From: Streptomyces sp. ITFR-16 | GTDB lineage: Bacteria > Actinomycetota > Actinomycetes > Streptomycetales > Streptomycetaceae | Length of the DNA stretch: 64,000 bases | Assembly: GCF_031844705.1 (NCBI RefSeq) | Contig: NZ_CP134609.1 | Coordinates: 5,022,001 to 5,086,000, forward strand | Direction: 5' to 3' | Translations under genes and position numbers: made by a program | Shown here: piece by piece, positions 52,960-62,252 of the stretch | How positions within the stretch are numbered: position 1 is the first letter of the stretch | Layout of the letters: the number at the start of each line of letters is the position of its first letter | Notes under the pieces: generated by a model | What the model was told of the DNA's origin: nothing | What the model saw: only the letters and a program-made list of their open reading frames with translations | Database searches by the model: none

Positions 52960-53877
52960 ATGCGCGCCCAGTTCGTCCTGTCGGAGATCGGCGTCGGCCT
53001 CCGTCGCAACCTCACGATGACCTTCGCCGTCGTCGTCTCCGTCGCCCTCTCGCTTGCCCTGTTCGGCGGCGCGCTGCTCATGCGCGAGCAGGTCAGCACG
53101 ATGAAGGACTACTGGTACGACAAGGTCAACGTCTCGATCTACCTCTGCGGCAAGGGGGATGCCGAGACGGTGGTCCAGTGCGCCAAGGGCGCTGTCACCG
53201 CGCAGCAGAAGAAGCAGATCGAGGCCGATCTCAACAAGATGGACGTCGTGGAGAAGGTCCTCTACGAGTCCTCCGACCAGGCGTACAAGCACTACCAGGA
53301 GGAGTTCGGCGACTCCCCGATGGCGGGCAACATCACGCCGGACCAGATGCCCGAGTCCTTCCGCGTCAAGCTGCACGACCCGACCAAGTACAAGGTCGTC
53401 GCGACCGCCTTCGCCGGGCGGGACGGGGTGCAGTCGGTCCAGGACCAGAGAAGCATCCTGGACAACCTCTTCGGGCTGATGAACGGGATGAACGTCGCCG
53501 CGCTGTTCGTGATGGCGCTGATGCTCGTCATCGCCCTGATGCTGATCGTGAACACCGTCCGGGTGTCCGCGTTCAGCCGCCGGCGGGAGACCGGCATCAT
53601 GCGGCTCGTGGGGGCCTCCGGCTTCTACATCCAGATGCCGTTCATCATGGAGGCCGCGTTCGCCGGTCTGATCGGCGGCGTGCTGGCCTGCGTGATGCTG
53701 CTGGCCGGCCGCTACTTCCTGATCGACGGCGGCCTGGCGCTCCAGGACAAGCTGAATCTGATCGACTTCATCGGCTGGGAGGCGGTCCTCACCAAGCTCC
53801 CGCTGGTCCTGGCGATCGGCCTGCTGATGCCCGCCGTTGCGGCTCTCTTCGCGCTGCGCAAGTACCTCAAGGTGTGA
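52960..53877 (+). CDS. ftsX: Cell-division protein FtsX
   Basis: 305 residues. Cytoplasmic N-terminus, TM1 (~22-42), an extracellular domain (~43-170; two Cys in YLCGKGDAETVVQCAKG), then three more TM segments with the FtsX core SRRRETGIMRLVGASGFYIQMPFIMEAAFAGLIGG. Partner of FtsE. The pair of Cys could form a disulfide in the extracellular domain. Ribosome site GAAAGGA. Confidence 0.96.
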   Translation: MRAQFVLSEIGVGLRRNLTMTFAVVVSVALSLALFGGALLMREQVSTMKDYWYDKVNVSIYLCGKGDAETVVQCAKGAVTAQQKKQIEADLNKMDVVEKVLYESSDQAYKHYQEEFGDSPMAGNITPDQMPESFRVKLHDPTKYKVVATAFAGRDGVQSVQDQRSILDNLFGLMNGMNVAALFVMALMLVIALMLIVNTVRVSAFSRRRETGIMRLVGASGFYIQMPFIMEAAFAGLIGGVLACVMLLAGRYFLIDGGLALQDKLNLIDFIGWEAVLTKLPLVLAIGLLMPAVAALFALRKYLKV

Positions 53878-53945
53878 CAAGCGCCCCGTGCGGCGCGCGG
53901 CCAACAGGCCGTGCGCCCCCGGGGCGTTGTCCTAGACTCGGCGCC

Positions 53946-55133
53946 ATGCCGGACCCCGTCTGTCGCGTGGGGCCCCGCGGCCTGCGCCGCGGGGCGGCCC
54001 TGACATTGGTCTTCGCGAGTGTCCTCGCCACCGCGGCCGCCACCGGAGCCCTGCCCCACGGACCGGGGCACACCCCGCGGGTGGAGACCAGGTCCGTCGC
54101 CGCCACCGCCGACCGTGACGCGGTCGCCGAGGCCGCCGCCGACGCGGTCGCCGACGGCAAGTCGGGCACGGAGGCGGCCGAGGAGGTCGTCAGCCGCAGC
54201 GGGGACCGCTGGGGCGCCGTGTACGACGAGCGGGAGTACCAGGAGTTCGAGCAGGCACTCGACGGCACGTACACGGGCGTCGGGATCGCCGCCAGGCGCT
54301 CCGCCGACGGCCGCGTCGCCGTCGCCCGCGTCCAGCCGGGCAGCCCCGCCGACCGGGCCGGCGTCCGCGCCGGCGACCTGCTCCGCACCATCGACGGCCA
54401 CCGGGTCGACCGGCGCCCGGTCTCCGACGTCGTTGCCCTGCTGCGCGGCGACCGCACCGGCGCGGCCGCGGGCAGCAAGGTCGTGCTCGGCCTCCAGCGC
54501 GGAGCGGCCGCCCGGACCGAGACGCTGCGCCGGGCGAGGCTGACCACCGAGGCCGTCACCGTGCACCGGATCGGTCCGTACCGCTCCGGTTCCTCCGCGG
54601 CCGTGCTGATCGACGTGGACGCGTTCACCAAGGGATCGGGTACGGCGGTGCGCGACGCGGTCCGGGCCGCCCCGGCGGGCGCCGGGGTGCTGCTGGACCT
54701 GCGGGGCAACTCCGGCGGCCTGGTCACCGAGGCGGTCACGGCCGCCTCCGCCTTCCTGGACGGCGGGCTGGTCGCCACCTACGACGTGCACGGCGAGCAG
54801 CACGCCCTGTACGCGGGCTCCGGCGGGGACACCGAGCGCCCCCTCGTCGTGCTCATCGACGGCGGCACCATGAGCGCGGCCGAGCTGCTGACGGGGGCGC
54901 TGCAGGACCGGGGCCGGGCCGTCACGGTCGGCTCGCGCACCTTCGGCAAGGGATCCGTCCAGATGCCGAGCAGGCTGGCCGGCGGTGCGGTGGCCGAGCT
55001 GACCGTCGGTCACTACCGCACTCCGGCGGGCCGGGGGGTCGACGGGCGGGGGATCACACCGGACCTGGCGGTCGGCTCACGGGCCCAGCAGCGGGCCGAG
55101 ACGGTATTGAGTGGCCTCGGGGGTGGGTCGTAG
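53946..55133 (+). CDS. S41 family C-terminal processing peptidase
   Basis: 395 residues. Signal peptide or N-terminal anchor (~18-36), helical segment, PDZ domain (~100-185: VQPGSPADRAGVRAGDLLRTIDG), then the S41 protease core with LLDLRGNSGGLVTEAV, catalytic Ser in DGGTMSAAELL (~308) and catalytic Lys in RTFGKGSVQ (~335). Exported Ser/Lys-type protease, conserved between ftsX and smpB. Substrates unknown; envelope proteins are likely from location. Confidence 0.93.
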   Translation: MPDPVCRVGPRGLRRGAALTLVFASVLATAAATGALPHGPGHTPRVETRSVAATADRDAVAEAAADAVADGKSGTEAAEEVVSRSGDRWGAVYDEREYQEFEQALDGTYTGVGIAARRSADGRVAVARVQPGSPADRAGVRAGDLLRTIDGHRVDRRPVSDVVALLRGDRTGAAAGSKVVLGLQRGAAARTETLRRARLTTEAVTVHRIGPYRSGSSAAVLIDVDAFTKGSGTAVRDAVRAAPAGAGVLLDLRGNSGGLVTEAVTAASAFLDGGLVATYDVHGEQHALYAGSGGDTERPLVVLIDGGTMSAAELLTGALQDRGRAVTVGSRTFGKGSVQMPSRLAGGAVAELTVGHYRTPAGRGVDGRGITPDLAVGSRAQQRAETVLSGLGGGS

Positions 55134-55151
55134 TGCGAAAATGGCCGCACT

Positions 55152-55640
55152 ATGGCTAAGGAAAAGGACACCGGGCGCAAGCTCATCGCGCAGAACAAGA
55201 AGGCGCGCCACGACTACACCATCCTCGACACCTATGAGTGCGGCCTCGTACTGATGGGTACGGAGGTCAAATCCCTGCGCATGGGACGGGCCTCGCTGGT
55301 CGACGGCTTCGTCCAGATCGACGGCGGCGAGGCGTGGCTGCACAACATCCACGTCCCGGAGTACGTGCAGGGCACCTGGACCAACCACTCGGCCAAGCGG
55401 AAGCGCAAGCTGCTGATGCACCGGGCCGAGATCGACAAGCTGGAGTCGAAGTCGCAGGAGACCGGGCACACGATCGTGCCCCTCGCCCTGTACTTCACCA
55501 ACGGGCGGGTCAAGGTCGAGATCGCGCTCGCCAAGGGCAAGAAGGAGTACGACAAGCGGCAGACCCTGCGTGAGAAGCAGGACACCAGGGAGACGAACCG
55601 CGCGATCTCGGCGGCCCGCCGCCGCCAGCGGAGCGCCTGA
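55152..55640 (+). CDS. smpB: SsrA-binding protein SmpB
   Basis: 162 residues. Contains the SmpB signatures NKKARHDYTILDTYECGLVLMGTEVKSLR and EAWLHNIHVPEY, and the basic C-terminal tail (KKEYDKRQTLREKQDTRE) that enters the empty mRNA channel. Binds tmRNA, encoded 90 bp downstream, for trans-translation. 18 bp after the S41 gene. Confidence 0.97.
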   Translation: MAKEKDTGRKLIAQNKKARHDYTILDTYECGLVLMGTEVKSLRMGRASLVDGFVQIDGGEAWLHNIHVPEYVQGTWTNHSAKRKRKLLMHRAEIDKLESKSQETGHTIVPLALYFTNGRVKVEIALAKGKKEYDKRQTLREKQDTRETNRAISAARRRQRSA

Positions 55641-55729
55641 CCAAGGAATACGCTGGCATCGTCGTGCGTTGGTCACGTACGATGGCACTGCACCCCACGG
55701 GGTGAGCACCACCTTTGAAAAATCAACAT

Positions 55730-56114
55730 GGGGATGATCGGTTTCGACAGCGGATGTCGAAGCAGGGGAAGCGAGTCGAGGAAGCGACAATGATCTCGTA
55801 AACCATATGTCGCAACCAATAATCGCCAATTCCAAGCGCGATTCCTCCGCCTTCGCCCTCGCTGCCTAATTAGCAGCTGAGCGAAGACTCTGCGGAGTGT
55901 CAGCCCGGGGGTGATCCCGACCCGGATCCTGGCATCATTAAGGGATCTAAACTTCTAGGCCCGGTCACGGGGCCCTGAAGGAAATCAAACAGTGACTGGG
56001 CCTGTCGGAGGCTTGTTCGTGTGACCTCCGGGGCCGAGAAAAGCGTAGCGAACTGCACTCGGAGAAGCCCTGGTTCCGCACCGTTGGACGCGGGTTCGAT
56101 TCCCGCCATCTCCA
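55730..56114 (+). ncRNA. ssrA: tmRNA (SsrA)
   Basis: 5' acceptor strand GGGGATG pairs with 3' CATCTCC (one G-U); the T-arm GGGTTCGATTCCCGC is canonical. The tag frame starts at a GCC resume codon (55825) and encodes ANSKRDSSAFALAA, stop TAA at 55867-55869; the ALAA end is the usual protease signal. Mature 3' CCA is not encoded (genome reads ACAA after CTCC). A -10-like TACGAT at 55678 would give a ~40-nt 5' extension removed by RNase P. A perfect terminator follows. Confidence 0.95.
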
Positions 56115-56126
56115 CAATTCCCATGT

Positions 56127-56168
56127 GAACGAGGACCCCGCTGCCACCCGGCAGCGGGGTCCTCGTTC
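56127..56168 (+). terminator. ssrA terminator
   Basis: Perfect 19-bp stem, left arm GAACGAGGACCCCGCTGCC, loop ACCC. The remaining bases to 56432 hold no gene. Confidence 0.9.
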
Positions 56169-56432
56169 GTGTGTGCCCGGCGCGCGGGGAGCGCGCCCCC
56201 GGCGTACGCGCGGTAACACGCAACCCCCCTCGACCCGGGCGGGGCAGTGCCCGCACCACGGTTCGAAAACAGATGTATCTCTCATGATGAACAACACCGG
56301 TCAGCGGGTCCGGAGTGTCGTCGTCGTGCGCTACATTCATGGACCGGGTGCACTGTGGTAGGGGGCGCGTGGACAGGGTGGGGGCCCGGTCCAGCGGCAC
56401 ATTTCCGGTCAGTTGCGCGCACCCGATCTTGA

Positions 56433-57137
56433 GTGGGGGAAGTGCGTACAACAGTGGAAACTTGGCGTGAAGGTGCCCGTGCCGGGCATACGCATGAGCC
56501 GAACGAAGTCACCATCCAGCTCGACGGACTGGGACGGCAGCTCTCCGAGCTGCTCCCGGAACCGGGCGCTCCGGAAGGCTCCGACGGCCCCGTCTTCGTG
56601 GACGAGAGCGGCCGGCGCAGCAAGACGCTCCGCCGGCTGGGCTGGGTCCTGGCCGCGGTCTTCGTCTGTTACGCGGTGACGCTGGTCGTCGCCGTCCTCG
56701 GCGGCAACTCCAGCGCGCCCTTCCTCCCGCTCTCCGGCCAGGAGGAGCACAAGAAGGCCGAAGAGGTGCAGACGCCGCAGAGCCCGGGCGCCAGTCCCGA
56801 CGCCCAGGTGTCGCCCGGCGCGACCGCCGATCCCTCGGCGTCCGCGTCCGAGTCCGGCGGCAGCACGGCCGAGCCGGGCAGCAGCACCGGCGCCGGTTCC
56901 TCCGCGACCCCCGGCACCGGCTCCACGGCATCGGCGCCCGTCGCACCGCCCAAGAAGGACGCGGGCACCGCCGGCACGGGCGGCGGCTCCACCCCGGCCG
57001 GTGAGTCCACGGCCCCGGTACCGCCCGTCGACCCCGGCACTCCGACCGTCGACCCCGAGCCGACGCCCCCGGAGACCACGCCCACGCCCGCCGAGAGCGC
57101 GGAACCTCCGGTGCAAGACCAAGAAGGCGCCCACTAA
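56433..57137 (+). CDS. matA: Single-pass membrane protein, MatA-like
   Basis: 234 residues. Charged N-terminus (~1-67), one transmembrane segment (~68-92, LGWVLAAVFVCYAVTLVVAVLGG), then a long Ser/Thr/Pro/Gly-rich extracellular tail. No enzymatic domain. It abuts the deacetylase-glycosyltransferase gene with no gap (TAA ATG), as in the matAB locus of Streptomyces needed for poly-beta-1,6-N-acetylglucosamine and mycelial aggregation. GTG at 56433 taken; GTG at 56442 (VRTTVETW) is an equal candidate. The symbol rests on position and gene order. Confidence 0.72.
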   Translation: MGEVRTTVETWREGARAGHTHEPNEVTIQLDGLGRQLSELLPEPGAPEGSDGPVFVDESGRRSKTLRRLGWVLAAVFVCYAVTLVVAVLGGNSSAPFLPLSGQEEHKKAEEVQTPQSPGASPDAQVSPGATADPSASASESGGSTAEPGSSTGAGSSATPGTGSTASAPVAPPKKDAGTAGTGGGSTPAGESTAPVPPVDPGTPTVDPEPTPPETTPTPAESAEPPVQDQEGAH

Positions 57138-59330
57138 ATGACCACCCCCGTCCCGCGGGGCAGGCACAACCGAAGGAAGCAGACCCGGCGGCGCAGGCTC
57201 CCCATGCGCTACATGCTGCCGCTGCTGTTTCTCGTTGCCCTGCTCGCCATGCTGATGCTGCGCGGATACGTGCACAGCGAGATCCTCGCCGACCACCGGA
57301 TCCAGCCACCGACGGCCACCGACCGGGTGCCCGAGCGGGTGCTGGAGGGCGGGCCGGTCATCGACGCCCGCAGCACCACCGAGCCGGCGAAGACCCTGCG
57401 CATACCGGACCACCGGATCGTGCTGACCTTCGACGACGGTCCCGACCCGGTGTGGACACCGCGGGTGCTGGACGAGCTGAAGAAGTACCACGCGCACGGC
57501 GTCTTCTTCGTCACCGGCACCATGGCCTCGCGCTACCCCGACCTGGTGGAGCGCATGGTCGAGGAGGGGCACGAGGTCGGGCTGCACACCTTCAACCACC
57601 CCGACCTCTCCTACCAGTCCACCGGCCGCATCGACTGGGAGCTCTCCCAGAACCAGTTGGTGCTGGCGGGCGCGGCCGGAATTCGCACCTCCCTGTTCCG
57701 CCCCCCGTACTCCTCGTTCGCCGACGCCATGGACAACAAGTCCTGGCCGGTCACCCAGTACGTCGGCAGCCGCGGCTACCTCACCGTCGTCAACAACACC
57801 GACAGCGAGGACTGGAAGCGGCCCGGCGTCCGGGCGATCATCGAGCGCGCCACCCCCAAGCACGGCCGGGGCGCGATCATCCTGATGCACGACTCCGGAG
57901 GCGACCGGTCCCAGACCGTCACCGCCCTGGGGAAGTTCCTGCCGAAGATGCAGCACCGGGGCTATGAGTTCACCAACCTCACCGCCGCACTCGGCGCCCC
58001 CAGCGCGCACACCCCGGTCACCGGGTTCGCGCTCTGGAAGGGCAAGGCGTTCGTCTGGGCCGTGGACGTCTCGGAGCACATCACCGATGTGCTGGTCGTC
58101 GGGCTCGCCGTCATCGGCGTGCTGGTCCTGGCCCGCTTCGGCCTGATGCTCCTGCTGTCCTTCGCGCACGCCCGCCGGGTGCGCGGGAAGGGCTTCCGCT
58201 GGGGCGAACCGCTCACCCGTCCGGTGTCCGTCCTGGTGCCCGCGTACAACGAGAGCAAGTGCATCGCGAACACGGTGCGCTCGCTGGTGGCAAGTGACTA
58301 TCCGGTCGAAGTCATCGTCATCGACGACGGCTCCACGGACGACACCGCGGACCTCGTCGACCGGATGCGGCTGCCCAACGTCCGGGTGGTGCGCCAGCGC
58401 AACGCAGGCAAGCCCGCCGCCCTGAACAACGGGATCGCGCACGCCCGTTACGACATCATCGTGATGATGGACGGCGACACGGTCTTCGAGCCGTCCACCG
58501 TCCGCGAGCTGGTGCAGCCCTTCGCCGACCCGCGCGTCGGCGCGGTCGCCGGCAACGCCAAGGTCGGCAACCGGGACTCGCTCATCGGCGCCTGGCAGCA
58601 CATCGAGTACGTGATGGGCTTCAACCTGGACCGCCGCATGTACGACATGCTCGGCTGCATGCCCACCATCCCCGGTGCGGTCGGGGCCTTCCGCCGGGAC
58701 GCGCTGAACCGGATCGGCGGCATGAGCGAGGACACCCTCGCCGAGGACACCGACGTCACCATGGCCCTGCACCGGGACGGCTGGCGCGTCGTGTACGCGG
58801 AGAACGCCCGCGCCTGGACCGAGGCGCCGGAGACCGTGCAGCAGCTCTGGTCCCAGCGCTACCGGTGGTCGTACGGCACCATGCAGGCCATCTGGAAGCA
58901 CCGCCGCGCGGTCGTCGAGCGCGGCCCGTCCGGCCGCTTCGGACGTGTCGGGCTGCCGTTCGTCGCCCTGTTCATGGTCGTCGCCCCGCTGCTCGCCCCC
59001 CTCATCGACGTCTTCCTGCTCTACGGACTCGTCTTCGGCCCCACCGAGAAGACGGTCGGCGCCTGGCTCGGGGTCCTCGCGGTGCAGGCCGTCTGCGCCG
59101 CGTACGCCTTCCGGCTCGACCGGGAGCGCATGACCCATCTGATCTCGCTGCCCCTCCAGCAGATCCTCTACCGGCAGCTCATGTACGTGGTGCTGCTGCA
59201 GTCCTGGATCACCGCCCTCACCGGCGGCCGGCTCCGCTGGCAGAAGCTGCGCCGCACCGGGGTCGTCGAGGCGCCCGGCGCGATGCAGGACCGGCGCCGG
59301 AGCAGCAACGACCGGAGGCCCGTCGCATGA
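57138..59330 (+). CDS. matB: Bifunctional polysaccharide deacetylase / processive GT2 synthase (MatB-like)
   Basis: 730 residues. TM ~24-42; NodB-like CE4 deacetylase ~80-300 with RIVLTFDDGPDPVWTPRVLDELK, H-x3-H type GLHTFNHPDL, RPPYSSF and LMHDSGG; two membrane helices; GT2 domain ~345-600 with VSVLVPAYNESKC, VIDDGSTDDT, MDGDTVFEPS, AEDTDVTMAL and the processive QQLWSQRYRW; C-terminal membrane helices. This fusion makes and de-N-acetylates beta-1,6-GlcNAc polymer in S. lividans MatB. Overlaps the acyltransferase gene (ATGA). Confidence 0.88.
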   Translation: MTTPVPRGRHNRRKQTRRRRLPMRYMLPLLFLVALLAMLMLRGYVHSEILADHRIQPPTATDRVPERVLEGGPVIDARSTTEPAKTLRIPDHRIVLTFDDGPDPVWTPRVLDELKKYHAHGVFFVTGTMASRYPDLVERMVEEGHEVGLHTFNHPDLSYQSTGRIDWELSQNQLVLAGAAGIRTSLFRPPYSSFADAMDNKSWPVTQYVGSRGYLTVVNNTDSEDWKRPGVRAIIERATPKHGRGAIILMHDSGGDRSQTVTALGKFLPKMQHRGYEFTNLTAALGAPSAHTPVTGFALWKGKAFVWAVDVSEHITDVLVVGLAVIGVLVLARFGLMLLLSFAHARRVRGKGFRWGEPLTRPVSVLVPAYNESKCIANTVRSLVASDYPVEVIVIDDGSTDDTADLVDRMRLPNVRVVRQRNAGKPAALNNGIAHARYDIIVMMDGDTVFEPSTVRELVQPFADPRVGAVAGNAKVGNRDSLIGAWQHIEYVMGFNLDRRMYDMLGCMPTIPGAVGAFRRDALNRIGGMSEDTLAEDTDVTMALHRDGWRVVYAENARAWTEAPETVQQLWSQRYRWSYGTMQAIWKHRRAVVERGPSGRFGRVGLPFVALFMVVAPLLAPLIDVFLLYGLVFGPTEKTVGAWLGVLAVQAVCAAYAFRLDRERMTHLISLPLQQILYRQLMYVVLLQSWITALTGGRLRWQKLRRTGVVEAPGAMQDRRRSSNDRRPVA

Positions 59331-60649
59331 CCTACCCGAACCAGCCACCGGTCCGTCCCCAGCAGCCGTACCGGCCCCAGCAGCCCCAGCAGCCGTACCG
59401 GTCCCACCCGCCGCAGCAGCCGTACGCCGAGCCGCACACGGTGCCCTTCCCGGTGCGGCAGCAGGTGCGCGAGCCGGAGCCGCGCCCCGCGCCGGAGCCG
59501 GTGGCGGAGCCCGCCGCGAAGAAGCCGGGCCGGGACCGCTATCTCGACCTGCTGCGCTCGATCGCCCTGGTCCGCGTCGTCGTCTACCACATCTTCGGCT
59601 GGGCCTGGCTGACCGTCCTGTTCCCGTCCATGGGCGTCATGTTCGCCCTGGCCGGGTCGCTGATGGCCCGCTCCCTGGCCCGTCCCGCCTGGACCGTCAT
59701 CAAGGGCCGTATCCGCCGGCTGCTGCCCCCGATGTGGGCGTTCTCGGCCGTGGTCGTCCCGATGATGTTCTGGCTCACCTGGAAGCCGGTGAAGGAGGAG
59801 GGGATCTGGTGGTTCATCAAGCTGGGCTGCTACATCTTCCCGGTCGGCGCCCCGCCCTACCCGTGGGCCAGCGGTGACAAGGCCGGGCTCCTGGAGGACA
59901 CCTGGGCGGTGCAGGCGGCCGGACCGCTCTGGTACATCCGCGCCTACCTGTGGTTCGTGCTGGCCTCGCCGCTGCTGCTGAAGGCGTTCCGCAGGCTGCC
60001 GTGGGCGACGATGCTCGCGCCCATCGGGCTGACCGCCGTCATCGGTTCGGGGCTCGTCACGATCCCCGGCGAGACCGGCAACGCCCTGGTCGACTTCGCC
60101 ATGTTCGGCTCCTGCTGGATCCTGGGCTTCGCCCACAACGACGGGCTGTTCGACAAGGTCCCGCGCTATCTGGCGGTCTCGCTCTCGGCGATCGTCATGG
60201 CGTTCGGGCTGTGGTGGGCCTCGGGCCACCTCACGGCCGACGGCTGGGATCTCAACGACATCCCGCTCGCCCAGGCCACCTGGTCGTTCGGCTTCTGCGT
60301 GATCCTGCTCCAGTACGCGCCCTCGTGGCAGCGGCTGCCGGGCCGGCTGGCCGCCTGGGATCCGCTGGTGACGCTCGCCAACAACCGCGCGGTGACGATC
60401 TACCTCTGGCACAACCTGCTGATCATGGCGACGATACCGATTCTGGACGAGCTCTGGGAGATCCCGTTCGTCGACGCCCATCTGGGTTCGGAGATAGAGG
60501 CCGCGTACACGGTCCTGATGTTCCTGCTGGTCTGGCCGCTGATAGGGATCATGATCGTCGCGGTGGGCTGGCTGGAGGACGTCGCCGCCAAGCGCCGCCC
60601 GAGGCTCTGGCCGAACGGGGTGGCCCGCACCCCGCGCGCCCGGCGCTGA
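59327..60649 (+). CDS. Acyltransferase 3 family membrane protein
   Basis: 440 residues. N-terminal Gln/Pro-rich repeats (PQQPYRPQQPQQPYR), then a ten-helix acyltransferase 3 core beginning RDRYLDLLRSIALVRVVVYHIFGWAW, with RRLLPPMWAF and PLWYIRAYLWF. Probably O-acetylates or transports the exopolysaccharide made by the preceding synthase; IcaC-like proteins have a similar place. ATG overlaps the previous stop, so it is in the mat operon. Confidence 0.88.
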   Translation: MTYPNQPPVRPQQPYRPQQPQQPYRSHPPQQPYAEPHTVPFPVRQQVREPEPRPAPEPVAEPAAKKPGRDRYLDLLRSIALVRVVVYHIFGWAWLTVLFPSMGVMFALAGSLMARSLARPAWTVIKGRIRRLLPPMWAFSAVVVPMMFWLTWKPVKEEGIWWFIKLGCYIFPVGAPPYPWASGDKAGLLEDTWAVQAAGPLWYIRAYLWFVLASPLLLKAFRRLPWATMLAPIGLTAVIGSGLVTIPGETGNALVDFAMFGSCWILGFAHNDGLFDKVPRYLAVSLSAIVMAFGLWWASGHLTADGWDLNDIPLAQATWSFGFCVILLQYAPSWQRLPGRLAAWDPLVTLANNRAVTIYLWHNLLIMATIPILDELWEIPFVDAHLGSEIEAAYTVLMFLLVWPLIGIMIVAVGWLEDVAAKRRPRLWPNGVARTPRARR

Positions 60650-60792
60650 CCGCGCGTACCGGCCGCCGCCTCACCGGGCACCGCCCGGCCGGGTGAGAGC
60701 AAGGTTGCGCACCGGTCACCTCGCGGCACCACGCCGAAACGCGCGCTCCCTAGGTTCGGGGACAACACCCCGACCACCCGTGGAGGCGCGTG

Positions 60793-62123
60793 ATGGCTGG
60801 CCGTTGGATCGAGCACTGGGAACCCGAGGACGAGACGTTCTGGCGGGAGAAGGGCGAGCGGATCGCCCGCCGGAACCTCTGGTTCTCCGTGCTCTCGGAG
60901 CACATCGGCTTCTCGGTCTGGACCCTGTGGTCGGTGATGGTCCTGTTCATGGGGCCGGAGTACGGGGTGGACCCGGCCGGGAAGTTCTTCCTGATCTCCA
61001 CGGCGACGCTGGTCGGGGCCCTCGTACGGGTGCCGTACACCTTCGCCGTCGCCCGGTTCGGCGGGCGCAACTGGACCGTGTTCAGTGCGCTCACCCTGCT
61101 GGTGCCGACGATCGCCGCCCTCGTGGTGATGAAGCCCGGCACCTCCTACCCCACCTTCCTTGCGGTGGCCGCGCTGACCGGCATCGGCGGCGGCAACTTC
61201 GCCTCCTCGATGACGAACATCAACGCCTTCTTCCCGCTGCGGAAGAAGGGCTGGGCGCTCGGGCTCAACGCGGGCGGCGGCAACATAGGGGTGCCCGTGG
61301 TGCAGCTGGCCGGGCTGCTGGTGATCGGTACGGCGGGGGCGGCGCACCCCAGGATCGTGCTCGCCGCGTACATCCCGCTGATCCTGGTCGCGGCGCTGTG
61401 TGCCGCGTCCTTCATGGACAACCTGGCCCCGTCCAGAACGACACCGGGGCGGCCCGGGACGCCGTGCGCGACCCGCACACCTGGATCATGTCGGTGCTCT
61501 ACATCGGCACCTTCGGCTCCTTCATCGGCTACAGCTTCGCCTTCGGGCTGGTCCTGCAGACCCAGTTCGGCCGGACCCCGCTGCAGGCCGCCTCGCTCAC
61601 CTTCATCGGCCCGCTGCTCGGCTCCCTGGTCCGCCCGGCCGGCGGCCGGCTCGCCGACCGTTACGGCGGCGCGCGCATCACCCTCGTCAACTTCGCGGCG
61701 ATGGCCGTCGCGACCGGAGTCGTCGTGTACGCCTCCGGCATCGCCTCGCTCCCCGTCTTCCTCGTCGGCTTCACCGCGCTGTTCGCCCTGTCCGGGCTCG
61801 GCAACGGCTCCACGTACAAGATGATCCCGGGCATCTTCCACGCCAAGGCGCTCGCCCAGGGGCTGGGCGGCGAGGAGGCGGCCGCCCGGGGACGGCGGCT
61901 GTCCGGGGCGGCGATGGGGCTCATCGGCGCGGTCGGGGCGCTCGGCGGGCTCGGGATCAACCTCGCCTTCCGCCAGTCCTTCCAGACCTCGGGCACCGGG
62001 ACGGCGGCCTTCTGGGCCTTCCTGGCCTTCTACGGCGTGTGTTTCGCGCTCACCTGGTCGGTATACCTTCGGCGCACCGCGCCCGTCCCGGCGAAGCCCC
62101 GCCTCGGCTTCGCCGAGGTGTGA
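60793..62123 (+). pseudogene. narK: NarK-type nitrate/nitrite MFS transporter, interrupted by a frameshift
   Basis: The first frame (60793-~61430) reads MAGRWIEHWEPEDETFWREKGERIARRNLWFSVLSEHIGFSVW... through FFPLRKKGWALGLNAGGGNIG, six helices. At CTGGCCCC|GTCCAGAACG (61430/61431) homology moves to the +2 frame, which continues VQNDTGAARDAVRDPHTWIMSVLYIGTFGSFIGYS to the end at 62123. One missing base, likely a G, explains it. Ribosome site GGAGG before the ATG. Could be a sequencing error. Nitrate/nitrite transport by family; neighbour of nnaR. Confidence 0.85.
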
Positions 62124-62252
62124 ACACGGCCCGGCGGTGACGGGCGGCGTAACGAGCGGGAAATACGGTGGAACCGGGCCTGTCACGCATCCTTGGCAGG
62201 CTCGGTCCTCCGCACCATCGAGCAGCAGCGGTACGAGAGCCGGGTAGACACT

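Noticed and set aside
56250..56285. GGTTCGAAAAC after ssrA looked like a tRNA T-arm
   Set aside because: No acceptor stem, anticodon arm or D-arm can be folded around it.
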